A stretch of DNA of 64,000 bases from Candidatus Peribacteria bacterium (GTDB taxonomy: Bacteria; Patescibacteriota; Gracilibacteria; Peribacterales; Peribacteraceae). Below the pieces are notes generated by a model. The model made no database searches, was not told the DNA's origin, and saw only the letters and a program-made list of their open reading frames with translations. The translations under genes and the position numbers were made by a program. Within the stretch, counting starts at the first letter, position 1. The number at the start of each line of letters is the position of its first letter. This document shows positions 1-8,949 of the stretch, piece by piece. The stretch lies in contig JAHFJN010000001.1 of NCBI GenBank assembly GCA_023245865.1, positions 550,722 through 614,721 on the forward strand. Direction: 5' to 3'.

Positions 1-300
1 ACCCCCGTCACCGTCACCGGCGACAAGCTTGCGGATTTGTCGGCCAAAGGTCAGGGCACGCCAAACGGCACGGGATTCAAAGCGGGCCCCGGTGACCCGA
101 TTCCGTTCGATGCCACCCACCGCCCGGGCAATACCCCGCATGCCATCGACCAATTGAGCAATAACGGTATCCCGTCCGCTCTGTGGATGAGCCTCGCCGC
201 AGTGGCTTTCTGCATAGGACTCTTCCTCTGGCATCGGCAAAAGATGCTGCGCCAACACGCAGCCTTCCTGCGAGCCATGGAAGCACGCTACCATCGATAA
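1..300 (+). CDS. C-terminal end of a membrane-anchored protein (partial)
   Basis: The reading frame is open from base 1 to the TAA at 298-300, so only the last 99 residues are present; the start lies to the left. A Gly/Pro/Thr-rich stretch is followed by one hydrophobic segment (about residues 62-77, SALWMSLAAVAFCIGLFLWH) and a basic tail (HRQKMLRQ...ARYHR). This is the layout of a surface or secreted protein held by a C-terminal membrane helix with the tail inside. The next gene starts 2 bases downstream. No domain family can be named from this fragment. Confidence 0.6.
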   Translation, partial: TPVTVTGDKLADLSAKGQGTPNGTGFKAGPGDPIPFDATHRPGNTPHAIDQLSNNGIPSALWMSLAAVAFCIGLFLWHRQKMLRQHAAFLRAMEARYHR

Positions 301-302
301 CA

Positions 303-1298
303 ATGGGCTCCCCGCTTGCCGCTCACCACTTGCCGCTCCACACGGTTTCCATCGGCGCAGCGGCGTTCGATCTCTTTCTGCGGACGGATCTCTCGACTCT
401 GCATACATGCAACGGCCAACGCACGATCGCGTTTGAGGTTGGAGGCAAGCAGCGAATCGAAACCGTGATCGGTGGCTGTGGCGGTGGCGCGGCCAATACC
501 AGCGTGGGACTCAGTCGCCTCGGGATGCATGCTGCGTTTTGCGGGATGCTCTCGGATGATCAATGGGGGCAAATCCTTCGCAAAAGTTTGGAAGAGGAAG
601 ACGTCGATGTCCGCCTTGCGACCGTCATCGAGAACGAAACCGCGAGCTTCTCGATCGTGCTGCTGCTGCCAAACGGCGAGCGCACGATCCTCAATGATCC
701 GGGCGTCACGCGCCACCTCCATGATGTCACGTTCGATCGCGCTGCGGTTGGCAAAGCAGATGCCATCTACTTCAACCATATCCATGCGGATTCGTGCGTC
801 ATTGAAGATGATCTGCTTTCGATGAAACGTGCGAAGCCCTCGATGTATCTCACGTGGAACCCGGGAGGAAACCAACTCAAGGAGGGACTGCGCAAGCCAA
901 GCAACCGCGCGCTCGTCGCCTGTACCGATCTGCTCCTGCTCAACAAAGAAGAAGCACTCGCCTTCACCGATACACCAACGGAGAAGGACGCGCTCACAGC
1001 ATTGATCGATGCCGGGGCCAAGGTCGTCTGCATCACCGATGGACCCCGGGGGGCCACCGCTACGAACGGAAAAATGATCTATCACTGCCCGGCTCTTGAT
1101 GGAAACGTCGTTGATACCACCGGTGCCGGTGACGCGTTCGGGAGCGCGATGACGTGGGCACTTTTGCAGGGTTTTGACTTGCCAATGAGCGTGCGAGCGG
1201 GTACCATAAATGCACAGAGCGTCGTTCAGGTGATCGGGGCCGAGAGTGGCCTTCTCACAGAAGATCAGATGCACAGTAAACTCCAATGCTATGGCTGA
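303..1298 (+). CDS. PfkB/ribokinase-family carbohydrate kinase
   Basis: The 331-aa product is an ATP-dependent sugar or nucleoside kinase of the PfkB family. The N-terminal glycine-rich substrate region (GGCGGGAANTSVGLSRLG) and the C-terminal signature DTTGAGDAF, with the catalytic Asp and anion hole, are both present. Length is usual for the family. I chose ATG 303 because the frame runs further upstream only through the end of the preceding gene, and the family motif VSIGAAAFDLF lies close to this Met. The substrate cannot be told from sequence; ribose, adenosine or another hexose are all possible. Its 3' end overlaps the next gene's ATG by 8 bases, suggesting translational coupling. Confidence 0.88.
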   Translation: MGSPLAAHHLPLHTVSIGAAAFDLFLRTDLSTLHTCNGQRTIAFEVGGKQRIETVIGGCGGGAANTSVGLSRLGMHAAFCGMLSDDQWGQILRKSLEEEDVDVRLATVIENETASFSIVLLLPNGERTILNDPGVTRHLHDVTFDRAAVGKADAIYFNHIHADSCVIEDDLLSMKRAKPSMYLTWNPGGNQLKEGLRKPSNRALVACTDLLLLNKEEALAFTDTPTEKDALTALIDAGAKVVCITDGPRGATATNGKMIYHCPALDGNVVDTTGAGDAFGSAMTWALLQGFDLPMSVRAGTINAQSVVQVIGAESGLLTEDQMHSKLQCYG

Positions 1299-1959
1299 CG
1301 AAACACTCATCCACATCCAGGAACTCCTTGAGAACGCGCAAGCGTCCTTGAAGACGGCGAACACGATGCTGCGCGACCTCACGGGTGTTGCGGATCTCTC
1401 CCACGAGCGTCACGTCCAGCGGGCAACGCGCACCTCACCCTCCACGCAAGCGACAGGACGCGTGATCGAGGGGAGTTTCGACGGACAGAACATGATCGAC
1501 TCTACCGGCCAGAGTTATCCGGTGCCGGCGAACTATGCGAGTAAGAGCAAACTCGTCGAGGGCGACGGCATGAAACTCACCATCACCGACGAAGGGAAAT
1601 TCATCTACAAACAAATCGCGCCGATCGAACGCAGAATCACCAAAGGCGTGCTCATTCAAGAGGACGGACAGTACAAGGTCCTCGCGGAAGGTAAACCGTA
1701 TAGAGTGCTCCTAGCATCCGTCACCTTCTACCGCGCGGAAGTGGGAGACCAGGTCTCGGTACTCCTCCCCCCGGGCGAAGCGCAGTGGGCCGCGATCGAT
1801 GCGGTGCTCCCCAAGCACCTCGCCGAAGCCGCCGCACGTGACACCGTGCAGAGCTCGCTACGCGACGGTGAACTGAGCCCGATGATGAGCGCCGCTCCTG
1901 AACTTTCCCTCGATGACGATGAACCGGTGAAGAAGGTGAGGAAGAGGAAGGTTGAATAA
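1291..1959 (+). CDS. Conserved hypothetical protein, helix plus beta-rich core
   Basis: A 222-aa soluble protein. The N-terminus (about residues 1-40) is a helical segment, ETLIHIQELLENAQASLKTA. A beta-rich core (about 55-165) includes a VIEGSFDGQNMIDSTGQSYPVPANYASKSK-like region (shown here in part) and ends in PGEAQWAAIDAVLPKHL. The tail is acidic and then basic (DDDEPVKKVRKRKVE). ATG 1291 is preferred over the longer frame because it gives the 8-base overlap with the kinase gene. I know this type of sequence as a CPR conserved unknown, and its function is not established. The basic tail could touch nucleic acid, which is speculative. Confidence 0.6.
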   Translation: MADETLIHIQELLENAQASLKTANTMLRDLTGVADLSHERHVQRATRTSPSTQATGRVIEGSFDGQNMIDSTGQSYPVPANYASKSKLVEGDGMKLTITDEGKFIYKQIAPIERRITKGVLIQEDGQYKVLAEGKPYRVLLASVTFYRAEVGDQVSVLLPPGEAQWAAIDAVLPKHLAEAAARDTVQSSLRDGELSPMMSAAPELSLDDDEPVKKVRKRKVE

Positions 1960-1975
1960 GCTACACTCGTGGGGT

Positions 1976-3208
1976 ATGCCCCTCTCCCCTCGCGTCACGA
2001 TTCCGGTTGCAGCGGCGGTGATCTGCGTAGCCCTCATCGTGGGCCTGCTTTCGTGGCAACTCAGAACGACACGCGCAACGCTTACCCAAAGCCTCACCCC
2101 CGTGAGTACGTCAACACTGACGACCCCCTTGCCCTCCAACACCTCCGACACGAGTGCGGACATCGACAGCGGTGATGTATCCCTCACGCACGTGCGCGCG
2201 GGCGATCTCTTTGCCTTGCGCGGGCAGTGGGCAAATGCCGAGAAGGAATACCAAGCAGCCGTCAGTGCTGGCGGAGGTCTCACCGCGCTTCGTAAATTAG
2301 CCCAGGCAGAGCTCCAGCGGCGTGACGTGCGCAGTGCTCGCACCACGCTTGAGCAGCTCCAGCGTAGCGGCGCCAGGCCTGAAGATCTGCTCCTGCTCGA
2401 GAGCATCATTGATCTCAGGACCGGTGAGCTGGAAAAAGCGCGCAGCCTGCTCACAGCCGCGCCCGACAGTCCCCAGAAACACTACGGACTCGGGCTGCTC
2501 GCGCTCATTGGCTCTGATCACGAGACCGCAAAAAAGGAACTGACACTGGTCCTGAGCGGATGGGAGACGGTGCTGCGCTCCTATGCACGCGCGTTGCTGA
2601 GCGCCTACGAAGAGTACGCGCTGTTCCCTCAGAGTCCGCCGATCCATCTGATGACATTGCTCAGTCGAGCACTTGCAGAGGTGCAGGAATGCGAGCTTGC
2701 GCTGCCGATGCTCAGCCAAGTCACCCGCACACAGGACGATTACCGCGACGCGTGGATCGTGGAGGGGTACTGCGAACTCACAACCGAGAGGAATCAAGAA
2801 GCGCTTTCCTCGCTCGAACGTGCGTACCAACTCGACCCTGAAAAACCGGAGACCCAGTATTTCCTCGCGCGCGCGTACAGCGCGCTCGCGGATCACGGCA
2901 ACGCGGTCACGTTCCTGCAGTACGCACTCCAGAATGGATTTGAGCCCGAGGCGGACGCGCGACAACTGCTTGCAGAAGAGGCGCTCAGCGCCGGCAACGT
3001 CACGCTCGCGCTCGATCAGTATAACGCCCTTACCAAGCTGCCGCAGAGTGCGCTTGCGACCTACAGTACCTTCGTGAACGCCGCTCTCACTGCAGGGAAA
3101 AATCAAGAAGCCCTCGTGAAAGCAGAGGAAGCAATGCAACGCTGGCCAAACGAAAAAATCGCGAAAGATCTGCTCGAGAGCGTGCAACAACGCCTCAAAC
3201 AACTGTGA
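1976..3208 (+). CDS. Membrane-anchored TPR-repeat protein
   Basis: The 410-aa protein has one N-terminal membrane segment (IPVAAAVICVALIVGLLSW) followed by tetratricopeptide-like helical repeats, for example GDLFALRGQWANAEKEYQAAV, LERAYQLDPEKPETQYFLARAY and ALDQYNALTKLPQSALATY. It is expected to face outside the membrane as a scaffold for protein-protein contacts. ATG 1976 is preferred to a TTG at 1952, which would overlap the previous gene; a TACACT box sits 8 bases before the ATG. The stop overlaps the GTG of the next gene, so the two are probably co-translated. No enzyme domain is visible. Confidence 0.75.
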   Translation: MPLSPRVTIPVAAAVICVALIVGLLSWQLRTTRATLTQSLTPVSTSTLTTPLPSNTSDTSADIDSGDVSLTHVRAGDLFALRGQWANAEKEYQAAVSAGGGLTALRKLAQAELQRRDVRSARTTLEQLQRSGARPEDLLLLESIIDLRTGELEKARSLLTAAPDSPQKHYGLGLLALIGSDHETAKKELTLVLSGWETVLRSYARALLSAYEEYALFPQSPPIHLMTLLSRALAEVQECELALPMLSQVTRTQDDYRDAWIVEGYCELTTERNQEALSSLERAYQLDPEKPETQYFLARAYSALADHGNAVTFLQYALQNGFEPEADARQLLAEEALSAGNVTLALDQYNALTKLPQSALATYSTFVNAALTAGKNQEALVKAEEAMQRWPNEKIAKDLLESVQQRLKQL

Positions 3209-4497
3209 CACGGCGGCAGCTCCTCATGGGCGTGAGCATCGCTGCCATCCTTCTGCCTCTTGCGGGTGCGGTGGTGATGCTGCTCTTGCCAAGCAGGGCT
3301 ATGCCGGCGGATTTTCTGCCGGCGGACAGAACCATTGCCCTCTTTTCGCAGATCCATGAAATCGATCGTTTCCCCATGCTCAAGACTGTTCCTTTTACAA
3401 ATACTACCGTTGCCGTCGCCTTTCTCGATCTGGGAAGTGGCGCCATTGCCGGAGTCCTCTTCGAGCCGGCACCCTTCCCAAGCACCCTCCCCTTTGCCAT
3501 CAGTGTCTCAGACCCAAGAGCCAATATGCTGCTGCGAAACATCCAACATCCCTTGAGTCGCGATCCGTCTTTCCGGCTGCTTGCACCAAGCAAGAATTTC
3601 ATGCGCCCATGGGCCTACCTCCATGTGCCCACATTCGGAACGCTTTTCTCACTCGATCGACCCGTCGTGTACGTGCCATCCAAAACAGGTTTCGATCTCT
3701 CCATGGGGGCAAAGGATGCGCGGGAATATTTTTCGCCGCTGGAGATGAGCCCTCCCAGGCTTTTTGAGAGCCCGCTGTTCATTCTCCACTCGTCCGATGC
3801 CGCCGCGCATTTTTCTCTGATGACATCGTTTCTGAACGACGAACCCTCCACGGTTATGGAGAGCGTGCTGCGCACCCTGCTCAAAGCAACATTCGGCCCC
3901 GATGTGAGTCCGGCGTACGATCTCCTGCCACTGCTCGAGTACGAAACTGCGCTGCATGTCGCAGAGGATCCGCGTACGCACGCACTGCAGTTTGTACTGA
4001 TCGGAAGCACGGCGCAGTCAACGGAAAAAAGCGCAACCATCGACCGCATCTTTCAATCGATGACAAGGGAGCTACGAACCATCCGTCACGTGTCGCGCAC
4101 ATTCGATGACAAGTACGTCTTTCGCGGCGTTGCTGCCGATGAGAGTCTCCTCTCCCGCCAATCGTCGCTCTCGGGTACGTGGAAAATCGAGAGCGTGACA
4201 CAGACCGAAACGAAGCAACGAGTCTTGCTTGCTCGCAGTGGCAACCATTTTATTCTCAGTAACGCTCCCGATGCCTTCGCGCGCGCGCTTGCGATCAATA
4301 CGAGTGAAGTCCGCGATTCTCTGGAACCTCTTCCGGCGAGCGTCGGACTCATGGAACGATCCTCCGGGGAGCAATTCCTCAAGGAACACCTTCCCACCCT
4401 TTTTGCAGGGCACCCCCTCGGTACCGGCACGGGCAAGTATATCCAATGGCAACTGCTGCGTAGTGGTGCGAAATTAACGCTCCGAGTGAAAGAATAA
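3205..4497 (+). CDS. Hypothetical protein with N-terminal membrane anchor
   Basis: The 430-aa product starts with GTG overlapping the upstream TGA (GTGA). The N-terminus, RRQLLMGVSIAAILLPLAGAVVMLLL, is a signal-anchor. The rest is an extracytoplasmic mixed alpha/beta domain with no motif I can name with confidence. It is loosely reminiscent of DUF3352-type surface proteins, with repeated short segments such as VAVAFLDLGSGAIAGVLFEP and FHLSNAPDAFARAL-like stretches. Its coupling to the TPR gene suggests the two proteins act together at the cell surface. Confidence 0.6.
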   Translation: MTRRQLLMGVSIAAILLPLAGAVVMLLLPSRAMPADFLPADRTIALFSQIHEIDRFPMLKTVPFTNTTVAVAFLDLGSGAIAGVLFEPAPFPSTLPFAISVSDPRANMLLRNIQHPLSRDPSFRLLAPSKNFMRPWAYLHVPTFGTLFSLDRPVVYVPSKTGFDLSMGAKDAREYFSPLEMSPPRLFESPLFILHSSDAAAHFSLMTSFLNDEPSTVMESVLRTLLKATFGPDVSPAYDLLPLLEYETALHVAEDPRTHALQFVLIGSTAQSTEKSATIDRIFQSMTRELRTIRHVSRTFDDKYVFRGVAADESLLSRQSSLSGTWKIESVTQTETKQRVLLARSGNHFILSNAPDAFARALAINTSEVRDSLEPLPASVGLMERSSGEQFLKEHLPTLFAGHPLGTGTGKYIQWQLLRSGAKLTLRVKE

Positions 4498-4763
4498 ATA
4501 TTCATGGAGGGGTCCGGCCGTGCGCGGGGGTGAAGGGGAAGCCCTGTGCGAATGCCCACCATGACGAGCAGACGTCGAAGCCCTGGAGACGTCTGCGAGG
4601 AAATGACAGGGCGGGCGGAGGGGAGCCCACGGCCGGTGCACTTTCTTTGTCACTTTCTTTTTGCATAGAAAAGAAAGTGGAAAGCGGGCATGCCAATGGC
4701 ATGCCCCTACAGAATCGTTGTTACCTAGACAACAAAGAACATTCAGGCTACCGTCTGCGGGCT
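4498..4763. repeat. Intergenic stretch with dispersed repeat sequences
   Basis: There is no gene in this 266-base gap. Bases 4525-4625 closely match 29760-29855: both contain a GACGTC...GGAGACGTCTGCGAGGAA block and GACAGGGCGGGC. Bases 4686-4706 form a near-perfect palindrome of the GGGCATGCC type, and a perfect relative lies inside rsmA at 38508-38535. AAGAAAGTG-rich text lies between the two. These are dispersed repeat copies rather than promoter-like sequence. A role as transcription terminator for the upstream genes is possible. Confidence 0.7.
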
Positions 4764-5654
4764 ATGTCCTTCATCAAACTTTCGAGGTTCTTCCTCCCGC
4801 TGTCGGCAATCCTTGTGCTGCTTTCGTGGACCGTGTTTTTCTATCCCGGCCCGCTCGTCAGCATCGAATTCACCGGTGGCACCTTGATGGAACTCACGAT
4901 TCCCGCAGGCAAGATGCAGAGCGATCTCGCGCTCAGCCTCCGAACTTTCCGATGGGAAAATACCGTGTTTGAGGAATCGATCTCACGCACGAAAACCGGC
5001 AGCTTTTTTGTACGCACCCCGACCCTCACCAATGAGGAACACGCCGCGCTGCTTGCGCACTTGAGAACCAATCTGCAGAAGGTCGACGAGCTGCAGTACA
5101 CGACAATCGGCCCCACGGTCGGCGCCAACCTGAAGGAGCGCGCGTTCTGGGCGCTCATGGTCGCATGTCTTGCGATCATGACCTTCGTCGCATTCTCATT
5201 CCGCAAGATTCCGAAGAGCTTAAGTCCCTGGCGTTTCGGCCTCGCCGCGATCGTCGCGCTCGTCCATGACGTCAGCATCTTGCTCGGGGTCTTCACGATC
5301 CTCAGTCACGTCACGACCTTCCAAATGGACACCCTATTTACCACGGCGCTGCTCAGCATCATGGGCCACTCCGTCAGCGACACCATCGTCATCTTCGACC
5401 GTATCCGCGAGACGCTCCATCTGAGTGACAAGCACGAAACCTTCGCCGCGGTCGCGGACAAGGCGCTCCATGCATGCGTCAGCCGTACGATCAACACGGG
5501 ACTGGGCATTCTCATCATGCTCACTGCCCTCTTTGCATTTGGGTCCGAAAGCATCCGTTGGTTCATTCTCGCGCTCATCATCGGGACCGTAGTCGGCATG
5601 TACAGCAGCTACTTCGTCGCGACACCTCTGCTCGTGTACTGGAAAAAGAAATGA
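4764..5654 (+). CDS. secF: Protein translocase subunit SecF
   Basis: The 296-aa integral membrane protein fits SecF. It has a first membrane helix (FLPLSAILVLLSWTVFFY) and the periplasmic signature VSIEFTGGTLMEL. Five further helices follow, including the conserved SVSDTIVIFDRIRE and NTGLGILIMLTALFAFG regions. With SecD it uses the proton motive force to help SecYEG export proteins. ATG 4764 is chosen because upstream codons in this frame run through the repeat region. No secD is adjacent, which is unusual because secDF are normally paired. The stop overlaps the start of tig. Confidence 0.92.
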   Translation: MSFIKLSRFFLPLSAILVLLSWTVFFYPGPLVSIEFTGGTLMELTIPAGKMQSDLALSLRTFRWENTVFEESISRTKTGSFFVRTPTLTNEEHAALLAHLRTNLQKVDELQYTTIGPTVGANLKERAFWALMVACLAIMTFVAFSFRKIPKSLSPWRFGLAAIVALVHDVSILLGVFTILSHVTTFQMDTLFTTALLSIMGHSVSDTIVIFDRIRETLHLSDKHETFAAVADKALHACVSRTINTGLGILIMLTALFAFGSESIRWFILALIIGTVVGMYSSYFVATPLLVYWKKK

Positions 5655-6913
5655 ATCTCGAACGCCTCCCTAAGTCTCGCTCCCAAACGAAGCTCGCCTT
5701 CACGAAGGAGCAGGTACAGGCAGCGGAGTTACAGGCGCTCGAGCGACTCCGTACGAAGATCGAGATCAAAGGATTTCGCGTCGGCCACGCACCACTTGAG
5801 AGTGTGCGCGAGCGCGTGAAACCGGAGCACCTGCTAGAAGAAACGATTCACACGCTCCTCAGGGACGTCATCCCTTCTCTCATCAAGGAGCATGACCTGC
5901 GCCCGGTGCTCCCGCCGCGGATCGAGATACAAAAACGCGACCCTCTCGAACTCTCCGTCACCTTCATCGAAAAACCAACCGCGACCATCAAGAGCTCGAA
6001 ACTTACGATAGCAAAGAAGGGCACCGCCCCGAAAGAAACGGACGTCCAGAAAGTAATCGATTCGGTGCTCAGTGAACACCGCACTGCAAACATCGTCGAG
6101 CGTGCCGCCAAGAACGACGATCAAATGACGATTGATTTCCACGCGACGGACAATGCCGGCCAGGAGATCACGGGGCTTCGCGCGAGCGAGTACAAAGTGT
6201 TGATCGGCAGCTCGCACCTCCTCCCCGGATTCGAAGATCAATTACTCGGACTCAAGAAAGGCGAGAAGAAGTCGTTCACCCTCACCCTGCCTGAAAAATT
6301 TCAAGCAGAACAGCTCCGCGGAAAACCAGCGACGTTCCATGTCACGGTGAAAACAGTCGAGGAAACACATCTCCCCGCGTTCGATGATGCGTTCGCGAAA
6401 GAAAAATTGCAGTCGACCTCAGCCGAGGCATTTAAGGCAACCGTCCGTGATTCCCTTCAAAAACAGGAGGAGCAGTTCGAACGCATGCGACGCGAAAATG
6501 AACTCCTCACCGCCATCCGTACGTCCACCACCGCCGAGATCGCCGACGAGCTGCTGGCAGAGGAAATGCGATCGATCGTGAACGAGTGGACCGAACGGGT
6601 GAAGAAGGAGCAGATCAACCCCGAAGATGCGCTCAAAAAAGAGGGAAAAACCGTGCAGCAGAAGCAGGAGGAATGGAAAAAACAGGCGGAGGATCGCTGG
6701 AAGCTACGCCTCGGCATCAGTGCTCTCATCGAAGAGAAAAAAATCACCGTCAGCGCCGAGGAACTGCAAACAGCCTTTGATGATTTTCTCTCGCGCGTCC
6801 CGGGAGCAGAGAAAGACCACGCGAAGAAGGAATTAGAAAGTCACGGCACCCTCTACGAGGAACTGCGCTGGAGAGCGATGGTGGAGAAGACGCTGGAGCT
6901 GCTACTCCAGTAA
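5651..6913 (+). CDS. tig: Trigger factor, ribosome-associated chaperone
   Basis: The 420-aa protein has the three trigger-factor parts. The N-terminal ribosome-binding domain carries the GFRxGxxP signature as GFRVGHAP (about residues 40-47). A central FKBP-like prolyl-isomerase domain follows (about 150-235, including LLPGFEDQLLGLKKGEKK). The C-terminal helical chaperone arms are long and rich in Lys, Glu and Gln. It binds at the ribosome exit tunnel and holds nascent chains. The ATG overlaps the secF TGA (ATGA), so export and folding functions are co-expressed. Confidence 0.93.
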   Translation: MNLERLPKSRSQTKLAFTKEQVQAAELQALERLRTKIEIKGFRVGHAPLESVRERVKPEHLLEETIHTLLRDVIPSLIKEHDLRPVLPPRIEIQKRDPLELSVTFIEKPTATIKSSKLTIAKKGTAPKETDVQKVIDSVLSEHRTANIVERAAKNDDQMTIDFHATDNAGQEITGLRASEYKVLIGSSHLLPGFEDQLLGLKKGEKKSFTLTLPEKFQAEQLRGKPATFHVTVKTVEETHLPAFDDAFAKEKLQSTSAEAFKATVRDSLQKQEEQFERMRRENELLTAIRTSTTAEIADELLAEEMRSIVNEWTERVKKEQINPEDALKKEGKTVQQKQEEWKKQAEDRWKLRLGISALIEEKKITVSAEELQTAFDDFLSRVPGAEKDHAKKELESHGTLYEELRWRAMVEKTLELLLQ

Positions 6914-6937
6914 GTTACTCGTTCACTCGTTTCTGGT

Positions 6938-6974
6938 TTCTTGTTCGTAACGAGCAACGAGCAAACCAGCAACG
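6938..6974. terminator. Hairpin between convergent tig and rel
   Basis: CTGGTTT at 6938 pairs with AAACCAG at the right end, with further TTGTTCG / CGAGCAA-type pairing inside. It lies between two convergent stop codons, so it could end transcription in both directions. There is no long T-run, and tandem ACGAGCA text suggests it derives from a short repeat also seen in the LCP gene near 12540. Confidence 0.4.
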
Positions 6975-6979
6975 TTTTG

Positions 6980-8677
6980 TCATGACCGTTCCCCCCACTT
7001 CACCCCCACCCGTCTCCCCGGATTCACATTGTTCAGCATCTTGCAGCGAACCGCATGCACGCAGACGTCTCCCCTGCGACCGATCACGCCCGCAAGGGGC
7101 GGATTTCCCCCTGCGTCCGGCTTGCAGCAGCGCGCAAACCGCACGGGCATGGGAATGAGCCCCTCCACCCGGGCAACGAGTGCGATCTTCTTTTTCACCG
7201 CACGCTTCTCGGACACTGTGATCTTTTCTCGCACGTCCGGAGGCGCACGCTCGCCTGACTTCATGGCAAGGTATCGTTTCAGGCGCGAGCGAGCCGAGGC
7301 GGTCCGAAGGAGTTGCATCCAGCGCGGGGAGGGACGCGGGTCGGCATGCCGCAGAATTTCCACGATGTCGCCGTTTTCGAGTGCGTGATCGAGCGGCACG
7401 ATCGATCCGTTGACCTTCGCGGCGCGGAAACTGAGACCCAGCGTCGTATGCACATGGAACGCAAAATCAAGCGTGGTCGCCCCCTCGGGGAGTTCGATGA
7501 TGTCCCCGCGCGGCGTCAGGACGAAAATGTGATCGCGTGGAATCAGATGCTGCGTGAGCGCGCGCTGCAGTCGAGCCCGCTCGGCGGCATGTTCGGCCGT
7601 GCCGCCTTCTTTGTAACTCCAGTGCGCCGCAATACCGAGCTCCGCCTCCTGCTGCATCAAAAGGGTCCGCACCTGGACCTCGACGCAGAGTTTTTCAGGA
7701 ACACCAGACAACCGAGCGAGCGTCGTGTGCAAACTCTGGTAGCCGTTGGGCTTGGGAAACGCGATGTAATCTTTGAACTTCCCCACGATCGGGTGGCCGA
7801 TCCGGTGGAGCAATCCGAGCGTCTGGTAACACTCCGCCTCTTCTCGCACAATCACGCGCACAGCGTAGAGATCGTTGAGATCCTCCACATGCGTGATCGT
7901 TTTCTCCTTCATTTTTTGAAAAATGCTGTAGGGCTGCTTCTCGCGAATGGCAACCTCCGCCGCTACCCCTGCCTCGTGCAGATACCGACGAAGCTCCAAA
8001 GCGACATCCGGCAAAAATTCTCCGTAGCGCCGGTGACACTCCTCCAACTGCTCGACAATTTTGACGCTGTCGACCGGATACAGCACCGGAAACGCCAAGC
8101 TCTCCAGCTTCTGCTTGAGCCAGTAGATACCGAGTCGAGCGGCGACCGGAGCGTAGAGTTGTAACGTATCGCGACCGAGGCGACGCCGCTCCTGGACGCC
8201 GATCACCGAGAGGTGCTTGAGGAGTTGATGTTGATGACTGAGCAGGAGCACGACGAGCGGCAATTCACTGCTGACTTTCAGAAACATCAATCGCATGCTC
8301 TCCAGGGTCATCCGCTGATTGTTGGATGTCACGTACGAAAAGAGATGAATGCCGCTAATCATCTGACGCACGACCGGTCCGAACTTTTGTTCGACTTTCG
8401 CAAGCGTCCACGATGTATCTTCGGTGATGTGATGCAGCAGACACGCAATCAACGCATCATCATCCGGATCGAACGTCAGAAACGTCTGGAGCACGCCCAA
8501 GCAATGTTCCAGGATGGACTCCCCCGTCCAGTGCATGCGATCTGCGTAGACTGTCTGCGCCGTATGCAATGCCTCCCGCAGACGCGGCAGCGCACGTGAG
8601 CCGGATGTGCGGGGATGCTGCACAAGCAATTGCTCAAAGCGCAGAGTCTCCGGCGGTGAGTGCACGGCGTGCGCCAT
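6980..8677 (-). CDS. rel: Rel/SpoT-type (p)ppGpp synthetase with altered HD motif
   Basis: A 565-aa Rel-family protein. Order: HD region (about 50-170); synthetase domain with FKDYIAFPKPNGYQSLHTT; TGS domain (HIFVLTPRGDIIELPEGATTLDFAF); and a short C-terminal Cys-containing region (RFARCCKPDAGG). No ACT domain follows, so it is shorter than the usual 700 or more residues. The hydrolase motif HDxxED reads HHITED (residues 82-87), so the metal-binding Asp is replaced by His. Synthesis of the alarmone looks intact, while hydrolysis is doubtful. It is convergent with tig and divergent from rplJL. Confidence 0.9.
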   Translation of the reverse strand: MAHAVHSPPETLRFEQLLVQHPRTSGSRALPRLREALHTAQTVYADRMHWTGESILEHCLGVLQTFLTFDPDDDALIACLLHHITEDTSWTLAKVEQKFGPVVRQMISGIHLFSYVTSNNQRMTLESMRLMFLKVSSELPLVVLLLSHQHQLLKHLSVIGVQERRRLGRDTLQLYAPVAARLGIYWLKQKLESLAFPVLYPVDSVKIVEQLEECHRRYGEFLPDVALELRRYLHEAGVAAEVAIREKQPYSIFQKMKEKTITHVEDLNDLYAVRVIVREEAECYQTLGLLHRIGHPIVGKFKDYIAFPKPNGYQSLHTTLARLSGVPEKLCVEVQVRTLLMQQEAELGIAAHWSYKEGGTAEHAAERARLQRALTQHLIPRDHIFVLTPRGDIIELPEGATTLDFAFHVHTTLGLSFRAAKVNGSIVPLDHALENGDIVEILRHADPRPSPRWMQLLRTASARSRLKRYLAMKSGERAPPDVREKITVSEKRAVKKKIALVARVEGLIPMPVRFARCCKPDAGGNPPLAGVIGRRGDVCVHAVRCKMLNNVNPGRRVGVKWGERS

Positions 8678-8762
8678 GGATGCAAATGGTACCAGAAAAC
8701 GATCATTCGATCCAGAATACTACCCGCTTCTCGCTTACCGGTTAGGGCTATTGAGGATTCCC

Positions 8763-8790
8763 TTGACTTCCCCTTTTTTCCCTCTATGAT
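8763..8790 (+). promoter_or_regulatory. Sigma70-type promoter of rplJL
   Basis: TTGACT at 8763-8768 and TATGAT at 8785-8790 are separated by 16 bases. It sits about 160 bases before rplJ, leaving room for the structured leader described next. Confidence 0.75.
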
Positions 8791-8796
8791 AATGGC

Positions 8797-8932
8797 CTGT
8801 CCGAAGACCGAGGGCGTTAGGCCGCAGGCCGAAGGTAAGTCCCTCCGAGGCACACAGCATCGCTCATCCGGCTCCGGCTTGGTGATTCGTGCCGTATGCC
8901 TCGCTGGTCTCCCGGACGGGAGTCCAGCTTTT
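8797..8932 (+). ncRNA. L10-type ribosomal leader with attenuator hairpin
   Basis: The leader between the rplJ promoter and start is GC-rich and can fold. Its last part is a strong hairpin: GCTGG-T-CTCCCG (8903-8914), loop GA, CGGGAG-T-CCAGC (8917-8928), then TTTT (8929-8932). This is an intrinsic terminator only 17 bases before the rplJ ATG. It fits the known autoregulation of rplJL by L10 binding its leader, here apparently by transcription attenuation. The L10-binding fold itself was not modelled. Confidence 0.6.
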
Positions 8933-8949
8933 AGTATGTACCCCATTTT

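Noticed and set aside
183-302. N-terminal extension of the sugar kinase from base 183
   Set aside because: It overlaps the end of the upstream frame, is not family-like, and ATG 303 starts at the conserved region.
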